Source: Eriocheir sinensis (Eukaryota > Arthropoda > Malacostraca > Decapoda > Varunidae). From it: a DNA stretch of 64,000 bases. The notes under the pieces were generated by a model that did not search any database, was not told the DNA's origin, and saw only the letters and a list, made by a program, of their open reading frames with translations. The DNA lies in contig NC_066518.1 in NCBI RefSeq assembly GCF_024679095.1, positions 4,112,610-4,176,609 of the forward strand, read 5' to 3'. A program made the position numbers and the translations under genes. The first letter of the stretch is position 1. Each line of letters opens with the position of its first letter. This document shows positions 38,401 to 48,951 of this stretch, in pieces.

Positions 38401-41018
38401 CAGTTTAAAATTAAATGAATGTTAAATTCCTGAAAGTCAAGCCCATGGATACTGATACTCTGTGTAAGGGGTAGCAACCAGTAATTATGGTTTGTTCATT
38501 ACAGAGACGCCAGACATTATCTAATCTTTGGTTAAAACACTTACGGTATTGTTAAATTTTCATTCATTACCTTTTTTTGTGTGTGAAGGCAACTGAGTAG
38601 CAACTGAAACATGTGGGTGTGTTAGTTGAATGTTCAAAACCTCAACAAACAGAAATCAATCCAAATATTTTTGTTATTTTTGTCGCATTCAAAGTCACTT
38701 GTTAGTATCAACAAGAAGCATTACATTCTCACACAAGCCAAACTCTGGTGTTAGTTTATATGCAACCCTCAAACTCTGAATAGACTTGTGTTTCTTATAC
38801 TATTCAATGTTAGTCAGCATAAAACTTAATCAAACAGCAAAGAACTCTCCGGGAATGGACAGTGAGTGCAAGAAAAAAGGATCTCAAAAAGGGAAAAAAA
38901 AGTTCACACAAGCTAAATGTGCCTATTTAAGAGTAGTGTGTTGCTAAAACTGTATTTGTGTTGTGGCTACTGAATATCTATTGGAATCAAATGCAGCCTT
39001 GTGCAGGTAATCAAGAGTAAATGCACAAGCATTCAGCAATCATGTGACTCAAGCAAATGCCTCACTAACACTTGGTTATACTTACGATATTCAGAGTCTC
39101 TTATATTACCACCTGAAAATATCATTTAGATTATGTACATAGTCTGACTCAAAATATCTCTTACAGACCTATAACTTTTCTTATAAGTTACAACACTATT
39201 AACTGTTGATAGGAGTCATTTAGATGATCTTTATATATTAGTCTTTCCTCCTTCCAACCAATAACTTCATAATAAATGTTTTCCTTCAAAATAATATGGA
39301 CCAAAAGTGGGCTGAGCATAGGTTTGTTTTATGGATGAGTTCATATCTCATGTCCAACTTAGTCAATTGCTCTTCTGTTGTCATATATGTCTTCAATTGA
39401 CTTTCAAACCTTCCATAAAACCGCAGGAAAAAATGTAAAGCTGAGAACAAGTGTGAAAGTAGCCATGAATTGTGTGTGTGAACCTGCATAGCCTCGGGTT
39501 GCTGAGCCCAATGCGATGAAATGTGAAGACACAGGGAAGTCAAGGGGAGAGGAGCCCCCTGTTCATAAGAGCCTGTTGGAGTGTAGCTGTGGGGGTTGGC
39601 TGCTGCACGGCTCAATGGAACTCTCAGCTGCCCGTGACCACATAGGTTCTCACACACATTTCATGACTATTTTCACTCTTGCTTTTTTTTTTTTATCTCT
39701 GTGCTCTTCTGTGTTTTGTTGTTGTTGTTGTCGTAGATTTAGGTATCATCACCATGGCCAGTCTGGGGACCCGCCGTTTCAACACATCTGCTCCATCTTC
39801 AAGTACGTTAGTAGAGGACATACATGACAGCAGAACAACAATTGGCCTAGTAGGAAATAAGATACATACTGACTCCTCCATAAAACCAATCTTCACGGTG
39901 GGCTGGGATCATGCTTTCTGATCATGTTAATGACTTTTATTATCTACGTATATCAACAGATTGTATCCTTTGGTTCTCCTGAAGGATACTGGCAGCTACC
40001 CTGGGCCTGAGCTGGAAGGAACAGACTTTATATAGCTTCTACAGAGGGTCCTGACGTTAGTGACTTTTATTATCTATGTATATCAACAGATTGTATCCTT
40101 TGGTTCTCCTGAAGGATACTGGCAGCTACCCTGGGCCTGAGCTGGAAGGGAACAGACTTTATATAACTTCTACAGAGGGTGAGTCCTGACGTTTGCTGGA
40201 CTCAATTTCTACTCTCAAAACAGTGAAAAATTCCCTCCTTCCATTGAATACTCGAGACCTACATCTAGTCAACCTAGGGACCTTTTAATTTATGCAGTTC
40301 TGAACAAAGTAGGAACAACCGGCTAAGGTAAAGATTCGTTTTAGTACCGTGCCAGTATTTCATTACCTACTGGCACGGTACTAAAACGAATCTTAACCAA
40401 GGCGAATACAGTGACGGGTGTAAGACTAGATAAAAAAACTGTACTAACGAAGCGGCAACGGATTATACTGGGACCTTTTAATTTAGTAAGTAGCAACAAG
40501 AGGCGAATACAGTGACGGGTGTAAAACTAGATAAAAGAAACTGTACTAACCAAGCGGCAACGGATTATACTGGGACCTTTTAATTTAGTAAGTAGCAACA
40601 AGAAGTGAATACAGTGACGGGTGTAAGAGTAGATAAAAAAACTGAACTAACCAAGCTACAAAGGATCATTATTATCCTGTCAAGTAACCTAACATAACCA
40701 AGCGGCAAAGGATTATACCACCTGTCAAGACTATCTATACCATCTGTCAAGACTATTTATACCACCTGTCAAGACTATTTATACCACCTGTCAAGACTAT
40801 TTATACCACCTGTCAAGACTATTTATACCACCTGTCAAGACTATTTATACCACCTGTCAAGACTATTTATACCACCTGTCAAGTAACCTAACCCTCAGCC
40901 GTGGGGCGCGGGGCCGGTGCATTGCCCTGATCGAGTATCCGTTGACGGCGTTTACATACAATTAACACCCATTTTGCAAGTTATTTCCTTCTCTGTGTGT
41001 GTAGGAGGACTGACCCAT
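33218..41018 (-). CDS. KRTCAP2: Keratinocyte-associated protein 2 (oligosaccharyltransferase subunit KCP2)
   Basis: Exons 34990-34836, 33919-33789 and 33320-33218 (155, 131, 103 nt) are firm and encode [28 protein letters not shown] and [11 protein letters not shown], the family signatures (human [26 protein letters not shown]). The C-terminus ends SKKKK, lysine-rich as in human. Three or four hydrophobic segments fit the ER membrane protein KCP2, an accessory subunit of the STT3A oligosaccharyltransferase that couples N-glycosylation to the translocon. The coding sequence needs one more base plus an ATG upstream. GCCGCGATGG at 41018-41015 followed by GTCAGT would give [12 protein letters not shown], aligning with fly MAVSTSTSFILS, total 130 aa (human 136). 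That first exon is inferred; intron 1 would be 6 kb. The exon 2 donor GTATCC is atypical but the frame joins correctly. Confidence 0.85.
34005..34185 (+). pseudogene. Non-LTR retrotransposon family A, 3' end
   Basis: In KRTCAP2 intron 2, antisense to the gene. It shares GGGATTGAGTGTGCTGAGA, GGAACAGGGAAAGTTGAAGA and a TTTCCATGAGGGAGCATGG 3' UTR with 18640-18880. It is 5'-truncated. Confidence 0.6.
35415..35522. repeat. Imperfect (AAT)n microsatellite
   Basis: Interrupted AAT units with a short ATT stretch at the right end, in KRTCAP2 intron 1. Confidence 0.9.
35620..37180 (+). pseudogene. Decayed non-LTR reverse transcriptase (ORF2)
   Basis: In KRTCAP2 intron 1, antisense to the gene. Frameshifted translation shows reverse-transcriptase landmarks in order: [18 protein letters not shown] near 35660 (palm motif DLxKAYD), [20 protein letters not shown] near 36290 (motif RQGCxLSPxLF) and [10 protein letters not shown] near 36410, a mutated YADD catalytic box. 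A Cys-His cluster follows (CQVCDRDV then ETKEHIVL and C near 36915), as in the C-terminal zinc knuckle of such proteins. Stops and frameshifts in every block show it is dead. It may be the catalytic part of the family whose tails lie at 4025, 14160, 18640 and 34005, but no overlap proves this. Confidence 0.75.
37200..39900. other. KRTCAP2 intron 1, unassigned sequence
   Basis: AT-rich, no clear repeat. A 54-codon frame at 39753-39921 with ATCACCATGG context ([15 protein letters not shown]...) and a 67-codon frame on the other strand at the same place have no recognised similarity; either could be chance or part of an unknown repeat. Confidence 0.35.
39926..40191 (+). repeat. 130-bp tandem duplication
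   Basis: Two head-to-tail copies (39931-40060 and 40061-40190) of a unit containing TGACTTTTATTATCTA, GGTTCTCCTGAAGGATACTG and CTGGGCCTGAGCTGGAAGG, over 90% identical by eye. In KRTCAP2 intron 1. Confidence 0.85.
40331..40394. repeat. Perfect 27-bp hairpin
   Basis: Arms 40331-40357 (starting AAGATTCGTTTTAGTACC) and 40368-40394 are exact reverse complements with a 10-bp loop. Flanking GGTA and AACC extend the stem with one mismatch. Such perfect inverted repeats are short-lived unless recent. Confidence 0.85.
40401..40690 (+). repeat. About 101-bp tandem repeat, three copies
   Basis: Units start GGCGAATACAGTGACGGGTG (40401, 40502, about 40604) and include ATACTGGGACCTTTTAATTT. The third is diverged and ends in CAAGTAACCTAACATAACC. 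Confidence 0.8.
40715..40886 (+). repeat. 22-bp minisatellite, eight copies
   Basis: CTGTCAAG occurs at 40722, 40744, 40766, 40788, 40810, 40832, 40854 and 40876, an exact 22-bp period with the unit CCTGTCAAGACTATTTATAC + CA. The array is bracketed by CAAGTAACCTAAC on both sides (40680 and 40881), and ends about 130 bp from the inferred KRTCAP2 start. Confidence 0.95.
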
Positions 41019-41130
41019 CGCGGCGGTGTGCAGGAGAGGAGTAGGAGCCAGCAACGAGGGTAGGGATAAGAAGTGACAGCCGCCCTTGTGCCGCCCAGCC
41101 AGCGCCTCACACGTCACCTTGGTCCTGGGC
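41019..41130 (-). promoter_or_regulatory. GC-rich region upstream of inferred KRTCAP2 start
   Basis: A locally GC-rich stretch, with GCGGCGGTG and CGCCCTTGTGCCGCCC on plus, that contrasts with the AT-rich introns and fits a TATA-less promoter or 5' UTR. Position only; no transcript evidence. Confidence 0.4.
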
Positions 41131-41160
41131 TGGGCTGTTGGATGTTTACTATGGAGGGGC

Positions 41161-41229
<69 letters not shown>

Positions 41230-41230
41230 G
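41161..41230. repeat. (ATT)n microsatellite
   Basis: About 23 uninterrupted TTA units, upstream of KRTCAP2. Confidence 0.95.
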
Positions 41231-41290
41231 TCGTCACCATTATCATCCTTATTGACTAAATCCATGTGAAAGGGCTTCAACCACTCACTC

Positions 41291-41857
41291 AATATAAAAA
41301 GTTACTATTTCTATATAATCATTTCACAATATAAAGCAGCCTATATCAAGCGCCTTATTGTAAATGTTAATTATTATTATTATTTTTTTTTTTTAGTATT
41401 CAAGCATATATTCGTCGCTTGCCTCCCGTGCTGGGGTGAACATTGTCCTGTCATCATGATTACATCATCTCTCTCATTCACTCAACCACACATTCACATA
41501 AAGCTAGAGGCGTAACAACATATAAGTGTATTGAAGAAAATAAAAAAAGTAAACTAAACACAGCGAGAGTTATGTGCCCTGGTTGAACTCCAGCGTGAAT
41601 CTGACGTTTGTAAAAATGTCAGGACACCAAGTAGGGTGTTGTGCGTGTTCAGAGAAACACCTGTTAGATTTGAGCTCACCTGTCCCTGACCCCACAGGTC
41701 ACCCTTACATGTCTCTTCCTGTGGGCCCCCCCCCCCCCCCCCCCGGTTCAACAATAATAACAATATTATAAAAAAAAAGGGTGGGAATGATACAAGACTC
41801 GCTTAATAGCAGCTGACGCGGCAGAATTATATTGGGACTAGCGACAAAAGTACACAA

Positions 41858-41955
<98 letters not shown>

Positions 41956-42127
41956 GTATCAAACGAAAGCAAATTAAATGTATTATTCATAAATGGGAAG
42001 AAATATGGTTGAATACTAAAAAAATAAAATAAATAAATAAATAAAATAACATGTATAATAAGGCGCTTAATATAGGTTGATTTATATAGTGAAATGATTA
42101 CATAAAAATAATAACTTTTTATATAGA
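41291..42127. repeat. Long inverted-repeat pair, arms about 80 bp
   Basis: The left arm 41291-41372 (AATATAAAAAGTTACTA ... AAGCGCCTTATTGTA) is an imperfect reverse complement of the right arm 42049-42127 (ATAATAAGGCGCTTAATATA ... ATAACTTTTTATAT). The arms are about 80% identical by eye. The 680-bp interior contains a poly(C) run at 41728-41744 and the (AT)n array at 41862-41952. Confidence 0.65.
41862..41952. repeat. (AT)n microsatellite, about 90 bp
   Basis: Pure AT dinucleotide array between the arms of the inverted repeat. Confidence 0.97.
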
Positions 42128-42179
42128 TATCTCAAAATGGTTTTAATACAAGATAGTCAACATATTGAAGTGTTCATAT

Positions 42180-43110
42180 ATGAATTTTTATGCAGATATA
42201 TCATTTTTTTGTGGCGTCAGGAAGGTTTTTCGTCGCGGCGCGTGAAATGAGTCAGATTCGGCGAATGTTCATCGCGACTTCCGGTCGAGTTCGAGCGAAA
42301 ACTACTGAAGCTAGGAAGGTGTTCTTAGTGTCAAATAAAAGCTATTTTAATACAGATCAATAATCAGAAAAGAAAAATTGGAAAACATTAAATAATCATA
42401 TATATAAAAGTTATAAGCAAAAACCTAAGACGTGTCCAAATCGCGGCAAAAGGGCCGAGAAACAGGTTATTTTGTGACGGCTCGACGACGGACTTAGAAT
42501 CGAACTATCAAAAAATCCTTCGAACTGGTTAAACTACATTACCAAGAGGGGTTACATGCCAAATTACAGCCTTCTAGAGGCAATAGCAGGGCCACACTAG
42601 ATAAAAACGTTAAAATGTCTGGAGTTCGTCAACATCTCTCTCAACAGGGTTTACGTTTCGAGCTCTCGCGACCGAAACTACTGGGAGTAGGGAAAAGTTA
42701 TGCACCATTTTGGAAAGCACATTGGCAGGGCTAAATCATTTATTAAATAAGTTTTTTGAAATCCTAAAAAATGAGTGGGTTTCAAGGTTGGGAACTCAAA
42801 AATACGTTTTTTTCGAGTTTTTTTTTGCGAATTTATTCGATTTTCGACCCTTTCGAATCGGTTTTCGAGCCCAGCCGCTAATCATTAAATATAGCCCTTG
42901 CATTTTGCCGTCGACTGATACCAATAACTTTTCTGTAGTCCCAGAAATAAGGGAGTTATGGCGATTCGCACCAAAGCGGTTGATTTTCCAAAATACGCGG
43001 CTTAATGACAAGGCTGGGGCAAGTGTCCGTTCCATATGTATAGGTTTCACTGCAGATATAAATGCTGGACTTTTGTGTTCACACTCCCTGGGGGTATGAA
43101 TTCCCTTTTA
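42180..43110. other. Unidentified CpG- and TCGA-rich block with degenerate duplication
   Basis: Unlike its AT-rich surroundings this block has many TCG, CGA and GCG trinucleotides. Two segments about 377 bp apart (near 42288 and 42660) share CGAG-T-GCGA then GAAAACTACTGAAGCTAGG-like sequence. The longest frame (42710-43099, 129 codons on plus) has no motif I know. It may be part of an undescribed repeat or transposon. Confidence 0.4.
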
Positions 43111-43164
43111 GAAAATAAGACCAGTAACACATCCCGCCCGTTCCTATATATACTAACGGCTCGG

Positions 43165-43245
43165 CCACAACCACCATGACCTCCACCGCTGCCACCATGA
43201 CCTCCACCGCTGCCACCATGACCTCCACCGCTGCCACCACCCCCA
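43165..43245. repeat. Short (CCACCATGACCTCCACCGCTG)-type tandem repeat
   Basis: About four 21-bp units containing CATGACCTCCACCGCTGCCA. On the minus strand this reads as repeated GGSGGGHGG, but without gene context. Confidence 0.85.
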
Positions 43246-43297
43246 CCTCTGTATCTGACTAGGATTAGTAACCTTATTCCTCGTTTATGCTTCTTAG

Positions 43298-43528
<231 letters not shown>

Positions 43529-43648
43529 TCATGAAGCAGCACCAAGTTCAACAAGAAGGTAGATCAAGAACCCAACGGGACACATGAACTTTAGGGAGCC
43601 ACTAGCTGGGTAGGAGGCAGCCCAGTACCAGCCAGCCCTCAGCCAACA

Positions 43649-43933
43649 CTTCAGCTTGAGTCGGGCGTTGGAAGGACGGGAAAAGGAGTGCCAGGGAAAA
43701 CAACGGCGCAGGCATTGTTTCCATATTCCTAACGCACTCTATACCACGCGACACATCAATAAAAAAAAGCGCGTTATTCAGGTCCGTATTCTTCAGCTTG
43801 AGTCGGGCGTTGGAAGGACGGGAAAAGGAGTGCCAGGGAAAACAACGGCGCAGGCATTGTTTCCATATTCCTAACGCACTTTATACCACAAGATACATCA
43901 ATAAAAATGCAGCACGTCATTCAGGTCCGTATT
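43649..43933 (+). repeat. 142-bp tandem duplication
   Basis: Two consecutive copies starting CTTCAGCTTGAGTCGGGCG at 43649 and 43791 share nearly all bases through ATTCAGGTCCGTATTCTT. The unit ends in ACATCAATAAAAA, which could serve as a polyadenylation-like tail of a retroposed unit. Confidence 0.9.
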
Positions 43934-44756
43934 CTTAAACGTATCGGGATCCCATTACGATTATTTTTCAAGGTCACAGAGAAGAGCAACCGTGATTCTT
44001 TCGTTCACACACACACACACACCACGCGACATGCAAGCAACAGGGGGCGAGGGGAAGGTGAATGGGAGAGCGAGAAGGGGATGATGCAGAAATTGGGTAA
44101 AAATATATCTACGATCACAAAACAGTCCATGAACAGCCCAGCAGCTTCTACGAGAGGCTTTTCAAACAGACGTACACATCCTCAAGAGGCCGGGCGTAGG
44201 AGAGAGTTTTGGGGGATATGCAAAGAGAGCACGACAGTGAACAAACTCCAACTACGAGATATAAAAAAGAAAATCCAATGAAGAAAGGTGTTAAGCAAGA
44301 CCCCCACACCTGTGCTGCAGAGGAAACTTGAGCCTTGCAAAGCTGTTTACGTTGGTAAGCAAGGCAACACGATATCCAGACTCCTCTTTGTTATTACTGA
44401 AAGAGGCGAATCATGTAGACAGGGAGGAGTGCGGACACTATAATATAAGCTATCTGTTCAGCTGTCCCGAGAAAGAGTAACGATAGTGAAAGCGATGAGA
44501 GAGGAGAAAGAGAACAAAAAAGATTTAGAAGATTATAAAAAATGAGGGGACAGAGGGTTAGGGTAATATATATTTTAAGATACACCTACTCTAACCCCCC
44601 CCCCCACCGAAAAAAAAAATTAAGTAACACAAAGAAGTGAAGACCCATGCAGAAGACACTACAACACTACACAACACACAGGCAACAGACAATAGAAAAC
44701 ACAGTAACACAATCTTATTCCACAAAGAGAAAGTTTCTACGTAGCAAACAACCAAA

Positions 44757-44790
<34 letters not shown>

Positions 44791-44890
44791 GCTACAACTA
44801 TTACTACTACTACTACAACAACAATTACTACTACTACTACTACTACTGCTACTACTACTGCTACTACTACTGCTACTACTTCTGCTGTTT
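44757..44890. repeat. (ACT)n trinucleotide array
   Basis: Imperfect ACT/GCT/ACA units; produces poly-Thr frames on plus and poly-Val or poly-Ser on minus that are not genes. Confidence 0.95.
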
Positions 44891-44988
44891 CTATTGTCAC
44901 TACTAGCAGGGAATGGCGCCCCCTTCCCTGTCTCTAAGCGCCGAGCAGTCGCCACACCCGTCTTCTGTCCCTCATAAACTCGCCCCCT

Positions 44989-44991
<3 letters not shown>

Positions 44992-45063
<72 letters not shown>

Positions 45064-45181
45064 ATATACATAAAAGGAAATCACAAAAAAAATACTGGAA
45101 CACCAAAAAGAAGGAAGGAAACATCGAAGAAAAGAAGTAAGAAAGAGAGAAAGAGGAAAGAATGAGAAATAAACAATAATC

Positions 45182-45257
<76 letters not shown>
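44992..45257. repeat. Two (GA)n arrays
   Basis: 44992-45061 and 45184-45257, separated by a 122-bp A-rich purine spacer. Confidence 0.97.
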
Positions 45258-45258
<1 letters not shown>

Positions 45259-45389
45259 GGGGGGTGGGGGCGGGGGCGGGATGGATGGATATTACACAGG
45301 AATGAGGAGGAGGAGGATGAGCATGGGAGAGCGAGAAGGTGGGAGGAGGAGGAGGAGGGAGGCAGGGAGAGCGCATGCGTATATTGCAC

Positions 45390-45900
45390 CTCTGAGCAGG
45401 AATGAACTGAGAGCCGCTGATGGTGACTCGGGAGGGTGCGCCTAAGTCAGTATCATTCGTGCGTGGTGGCTGGTCTAGGCGTGGTCCTTAACGCTCGGGA
45501 TACTTACACCACCCTCACTTAAACAAGGTAGGTAATTAGTGCCATTCCCATCACCCACACGTCCTGCCATGGCTGAGTGAAGCGGCGGCAGCGAGGTCAA
45601 GATGAGAGCCAGCCCGGTACTCGCATTTGGACGGAAAGCGCGGGAAGGCAGTTATTGATCGCGGGAAGGAAAACGCGCCAAAACAAGAGGAAATGTCGTG
45701 TTTGGAGATTCACGGTTATTTGGGTGTTTACTGCGAGTTATGAGCGGTATTTGAGCGGGTGGTGGGCTGGGGTAGTACTGGAGGGGACCGAGGTACAGAG
45801 AGACTTCCTGGTGACGTTAAATTCCTCGTGAGGGCTAATAAGCTAAGCGTTGATGACAGCGGTTGTGGTGGCGTGGTGGTGGCGTGGCACTGGCTCCTCC
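45390..45900 (+). promoter_or_regulatory. CpG-rich, microsatellite-free island: possible promoter and 5' exon
   Basis: This 0.5-kb segment lacks simple repeats amid a repeat desert and has many CpG (GTGCGCC, GGCGTGG, GCGGCGGCAGCG, AAAGCGCGGG). TCAGT at 45448 matches the arthropod initiator core. AACAAG|GTAGGTAA at about 45526 is a consensus-like splice donor that could end a non-coding first exon on plus. An ATG at 45577 opens an 84-codon frame with no known similarity. Interpretation as a promoter is inference. Confidence 0.35.
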
Positions 45901-45968
45901 TACCGCCACGGCTACTAATATATTAACTATGAGTCGATATTCAAGGGGATGTGTGACCTACGCCCCCT

Positions 45969-46012
<44 letters not shown>
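45969..46012. repeat. (CA)n followed by a repeated flank
   Basis: Directly after this array comes ACCACGCGACATGCAAGCAA then CAGGGGG, which also follows a shorter (CA)n at 44009-44048. The shared flank shows both CA arrays belong to copies of one repeat. Confidence 0.85.
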
Positions 46013-46014
<2 letters not shown>

Positions 46015-46318
46015 ACGCGACATGCAAGCAACAGGGGGGATTGGTTACCAGAAACACCATCCATTGCAAGAGGAACCGAGGCAGGAATTCACTGACGCCA
46101 AAAAAGAGCAACACACACGACACAAAAGGATAAAAAAGGTATAAAAACGTGTATGAATCATGATAGTGTAAAGAAAAGTGTATATAGTATTTGAAAAGTC
46201 TACATATAAATATAAGAATAGAATAAATCGACCCATAAAAGCACTATTACAGGGAATGTGTGCAATGGTATGTGGCCTCTGTGAATTATATATTTAAAGG
46301 GCCGCTCGAACGATGCAT

Positions 46319-46319
46319 A

Positions 46320-46368
<49 letters not shown>
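46319..46368. repeat. (CA)n microsatellite
   Basis: About 24 CA units. The following 46380-46610 is a purine-rich stretch on plus without a gene. Confidence 0.96.
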
Positions 46369-46369
<1 letters not shown>

Positions 46370-46631
46370 GGCTGAAACTTAATACTCAAGTGTATATGTC
46401 CTTACTACTCATCTTCCTTCTATTCTTCCTTTCTTCCTTGCAAGAATCACCGTGAAGGAGGAATAAAGAAGGGAGAGGAGGGAGAATATAAGAAAGAGGA
46501 AGAGAATGAAAAGAAGAGAAAACAGAAATATGAAAAGGAAGAGAAATAGCAAGAAAGAGGAGGAAGAGAGGAGAAGGAGGAGGAGGAAGAAGAAAGGAAG
46601 AAACAACATCAGTAATACAAGACAAGGAAGT

Positions 46632-46812
<181 letters not shown>

Positions 46813-47071
46813 CTTCCTCCACCCCCCACCCACACACGTCTTCCTCCTCCTCTTTTTTCATGCATCACGGTTCGCGCGCCCCAGTGTGAGCCCTGAATAT
46901 TTAAAGCACAGGAGAGAGCAAGAGCCACTCCCTGAGATTCTACACTCAGTTAAAGAGCATTCAGGAAGTGTTACGGCCGAGGAGGAGGAGGAGGAGGGGA
47001 AGGTGGAGGAGGAAACAGAGTGAGACTAGGGTGCAAATGGAGGAAGGGATGTGTGAAAGCTTAGTGTGGTA

Positions 47072-47125
47072 GAAGTGGTAGTAGTAGTAGTAGTAGTAGT
47101 AGTAATAGTGGTAGTGGTGGTGTGG
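47072..47125. repeat. (AGT)n trinucleotide array
   Basis: About 15 mostly perfect AGT units grading into GGT. Confidence 0.9.
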
Positions 47126-47236
47126 ATGAGCGAGGGGGAGTATGCGTGGGTGGATGGGTGGATGTGTGGGCGGGTGGAATAGACAGGTGAAGTGAATGTA
47201 TGTTTACGTGGATGACATCAGCATCTTTAAATCATC

Positions 47237-47239
<3 letters not shown>

Positions 47240-47295
<56 letters not shown>

Positions 47296-47325
47296 TAGAT
47301 CATCACTAGCAATACATTCAATGGC

Positions 47326-47396
<71 letters not shown>

Positions 47397-47530
47397 CATA
47401 CAATTATATTTCTTTTCTCCGTGAGTCAAGTGTCTGAAAAATGAACTCTCTCTCTCTCTCTCTCTCAAGCAGTTCGTTCTTATTCCATTAATGATTCATT
47501 CCGCTCATACCCCTTTAAGATCTAATAATA

Positions 47531-47586
<56 letters not shown>
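47240..47586. repeat. Microsatellite cluster (CA), (GA), (CT), (CA)
   Basis: (CA)n 47240-47294, (GA)n 47331-47391, (CT)n 47444-47466 and (CA)n 47532-47585 within 350 bp. Confidence 0.96.
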
Positions 47587-47588
<2 letters not shown>

Positions 47589-47699
47589 CTACACTATACA
47601 GCTTTTCATTAGTTTTATCATATCGCTTTGATAATATAATCTTTGTCGCTCCCAACTCTTCTTATCGCGGCCTAAAGTAAATCCCGCTTATCCGTTTTT

Positions 47700-48475
47700 C
47701 ATGGTGGTTAATTTCCTTTTTTTTTGTCCTGTTTATCTTCCTGTCTGTCTGTCTGTAATTCGTGTCATTTTTTTCCTCTTTAATGAATTTCTTTCCGTGA
47801 TCAGTGATTTTTTTTCTCTTGTTATTGGTGTTTGTTTTCTTGTTTTTGTTGTTGTTTTTCTTGTTCTTCTTTTTCTTCATCATCATCATCATCATCTTCA
47901 TCTTCTTCTATTTCTTCTTTTACCTCTTCTTTTTGTCTTCTTTCTCCTTTCTTTTTTTCCTTTCTTTCTCTTCATCATCATCAACAATAACACCATTTTT
48001 TTCCTTTTCCACTACTTTTTCTGCTGTTTTCTCACTCTCCTCTTCTTCCACCTATTTTTTTTTCTGTCTGTCTGTTTCTTTCTCTCTGACGACAAAATAC
48101 TGAAAACACTGGACCTTATTATAATGACTCAGGGTAATTTCGCCAGTAACGTTACAGTAGGAAAACACCATCAGTTCTTGCTATCACAATCTGGTATACG
48201 CGTCTACATTAACGTTCATGCAAGAGTGACTGAAAATATAATACTAGTTTTCTCTTTTTCCTCTTCCTCTTTCTTTTTTCCTTTTTCTCTATCTTTCTTT
48301 CCTTCCTTCTCTCTTTCTTTGTTTCTTTCTCTCTTTATTTCTTTATTTCATTCTTGATTTCTCTTTTCTTTCTCCTCCATTCTTCTTCTCTCTTTCTTTA
48401 TTTCCTTATTTGTTTCTTGCTTTCTCCCTTTCAGTTTCTCCTTTCTTTCTGTCTTTCTCCCTTTCATCCTTCTTC
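47700..48475. repeat. Polypyrimidine tract, about 0.8 kb
   Basis: T- and C-rich on plus, with TTC/ATC triplet runs at 47875-47940. Long Phe-Leu-Ser frames arise from the bias (for example 47701-48357) and show no domain. Confidence 0.85.
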
Positions 48476-48483
48476 ACATAGGG

Positions 48484-48590
48484 GTTAAGGACTGGTACAA
48501 ATCACCTAGTCTCGACCAAGGGTTACGTGAGGTCTGAACGTCTATGCAAATCTATGTAAATCTCTATCTGTTTATATCTATCTATCGTTC
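48484..48590 (+). repeat. Retroposon 3' tail segment shared with the hAT MITE interior
   Basis: GGTTAAGGACTGGTACAAAT, CACCTAGTCTCGACCA, GAGGTCTGAACG and CTATGCAAATCTATGTAAAT follow the same order as TTTAAGGACAGACCACCTAG ... CTATGTAAATCTATGTAAAT in 31855-31935 (and reversed in 6885-6960). Both run into CT-rich sequence. It looks like an independent dispersed repeat, probably a retroposon 3' end. Confidence 0.55.
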
Positions 48591-48649
48591 TCTTCCTCGT
48601 TTACTGCTCCATGGCTCACCTTAAAACCGCCGTCACACCTGCGTTATCC

Positions 48650-48951
48650 CCGCCTCGCCAGGTGTTTTGGAGGGCGAGCAAGGGCAGAAGAAGGGAGGGG
48701 AGGGGAAGGAAGAGAAAGGGAGGCAGGGGGAAAGCATGGTAGAGGAGGGGAGGGAAGAGCAGGGGGAAGGGAGACGAGGAAAGCATGGTAGATGAGGGGG
48801 AGGAAGAGAAAGGGAGGCGGGGGAAGACATGGTAGAGGAGGGGAGGGGAGGGAAGGGAGAGATGGGGAGGGGAAAGGAGGGAAGGGAGAGGAGGAAGGGA
48901 GAGAAGCGAGGTGGATTGAAGGGGAGGGAGACATGATACGCAGGTGATAAG

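Noticed and set aside
40715..40886. CRISPR array
   Set aside because: The 22-bp units are contiguous with no spacers, and this is eukaryotic DNA.
43165..43245. Glycine/histidine-rich antimicrobial peptide or cuticle protein on the minus strand
   Set aside because: Only four repeat units, followed by a (CA)n, with no signal peptide or splice context.
47701..48357. 218-codon plus-strand frame with hydrophobic character
   Set aside because: The T-rich tract yields Phe/Leu/Val runs that mimic membrane segments; no homology or start context.
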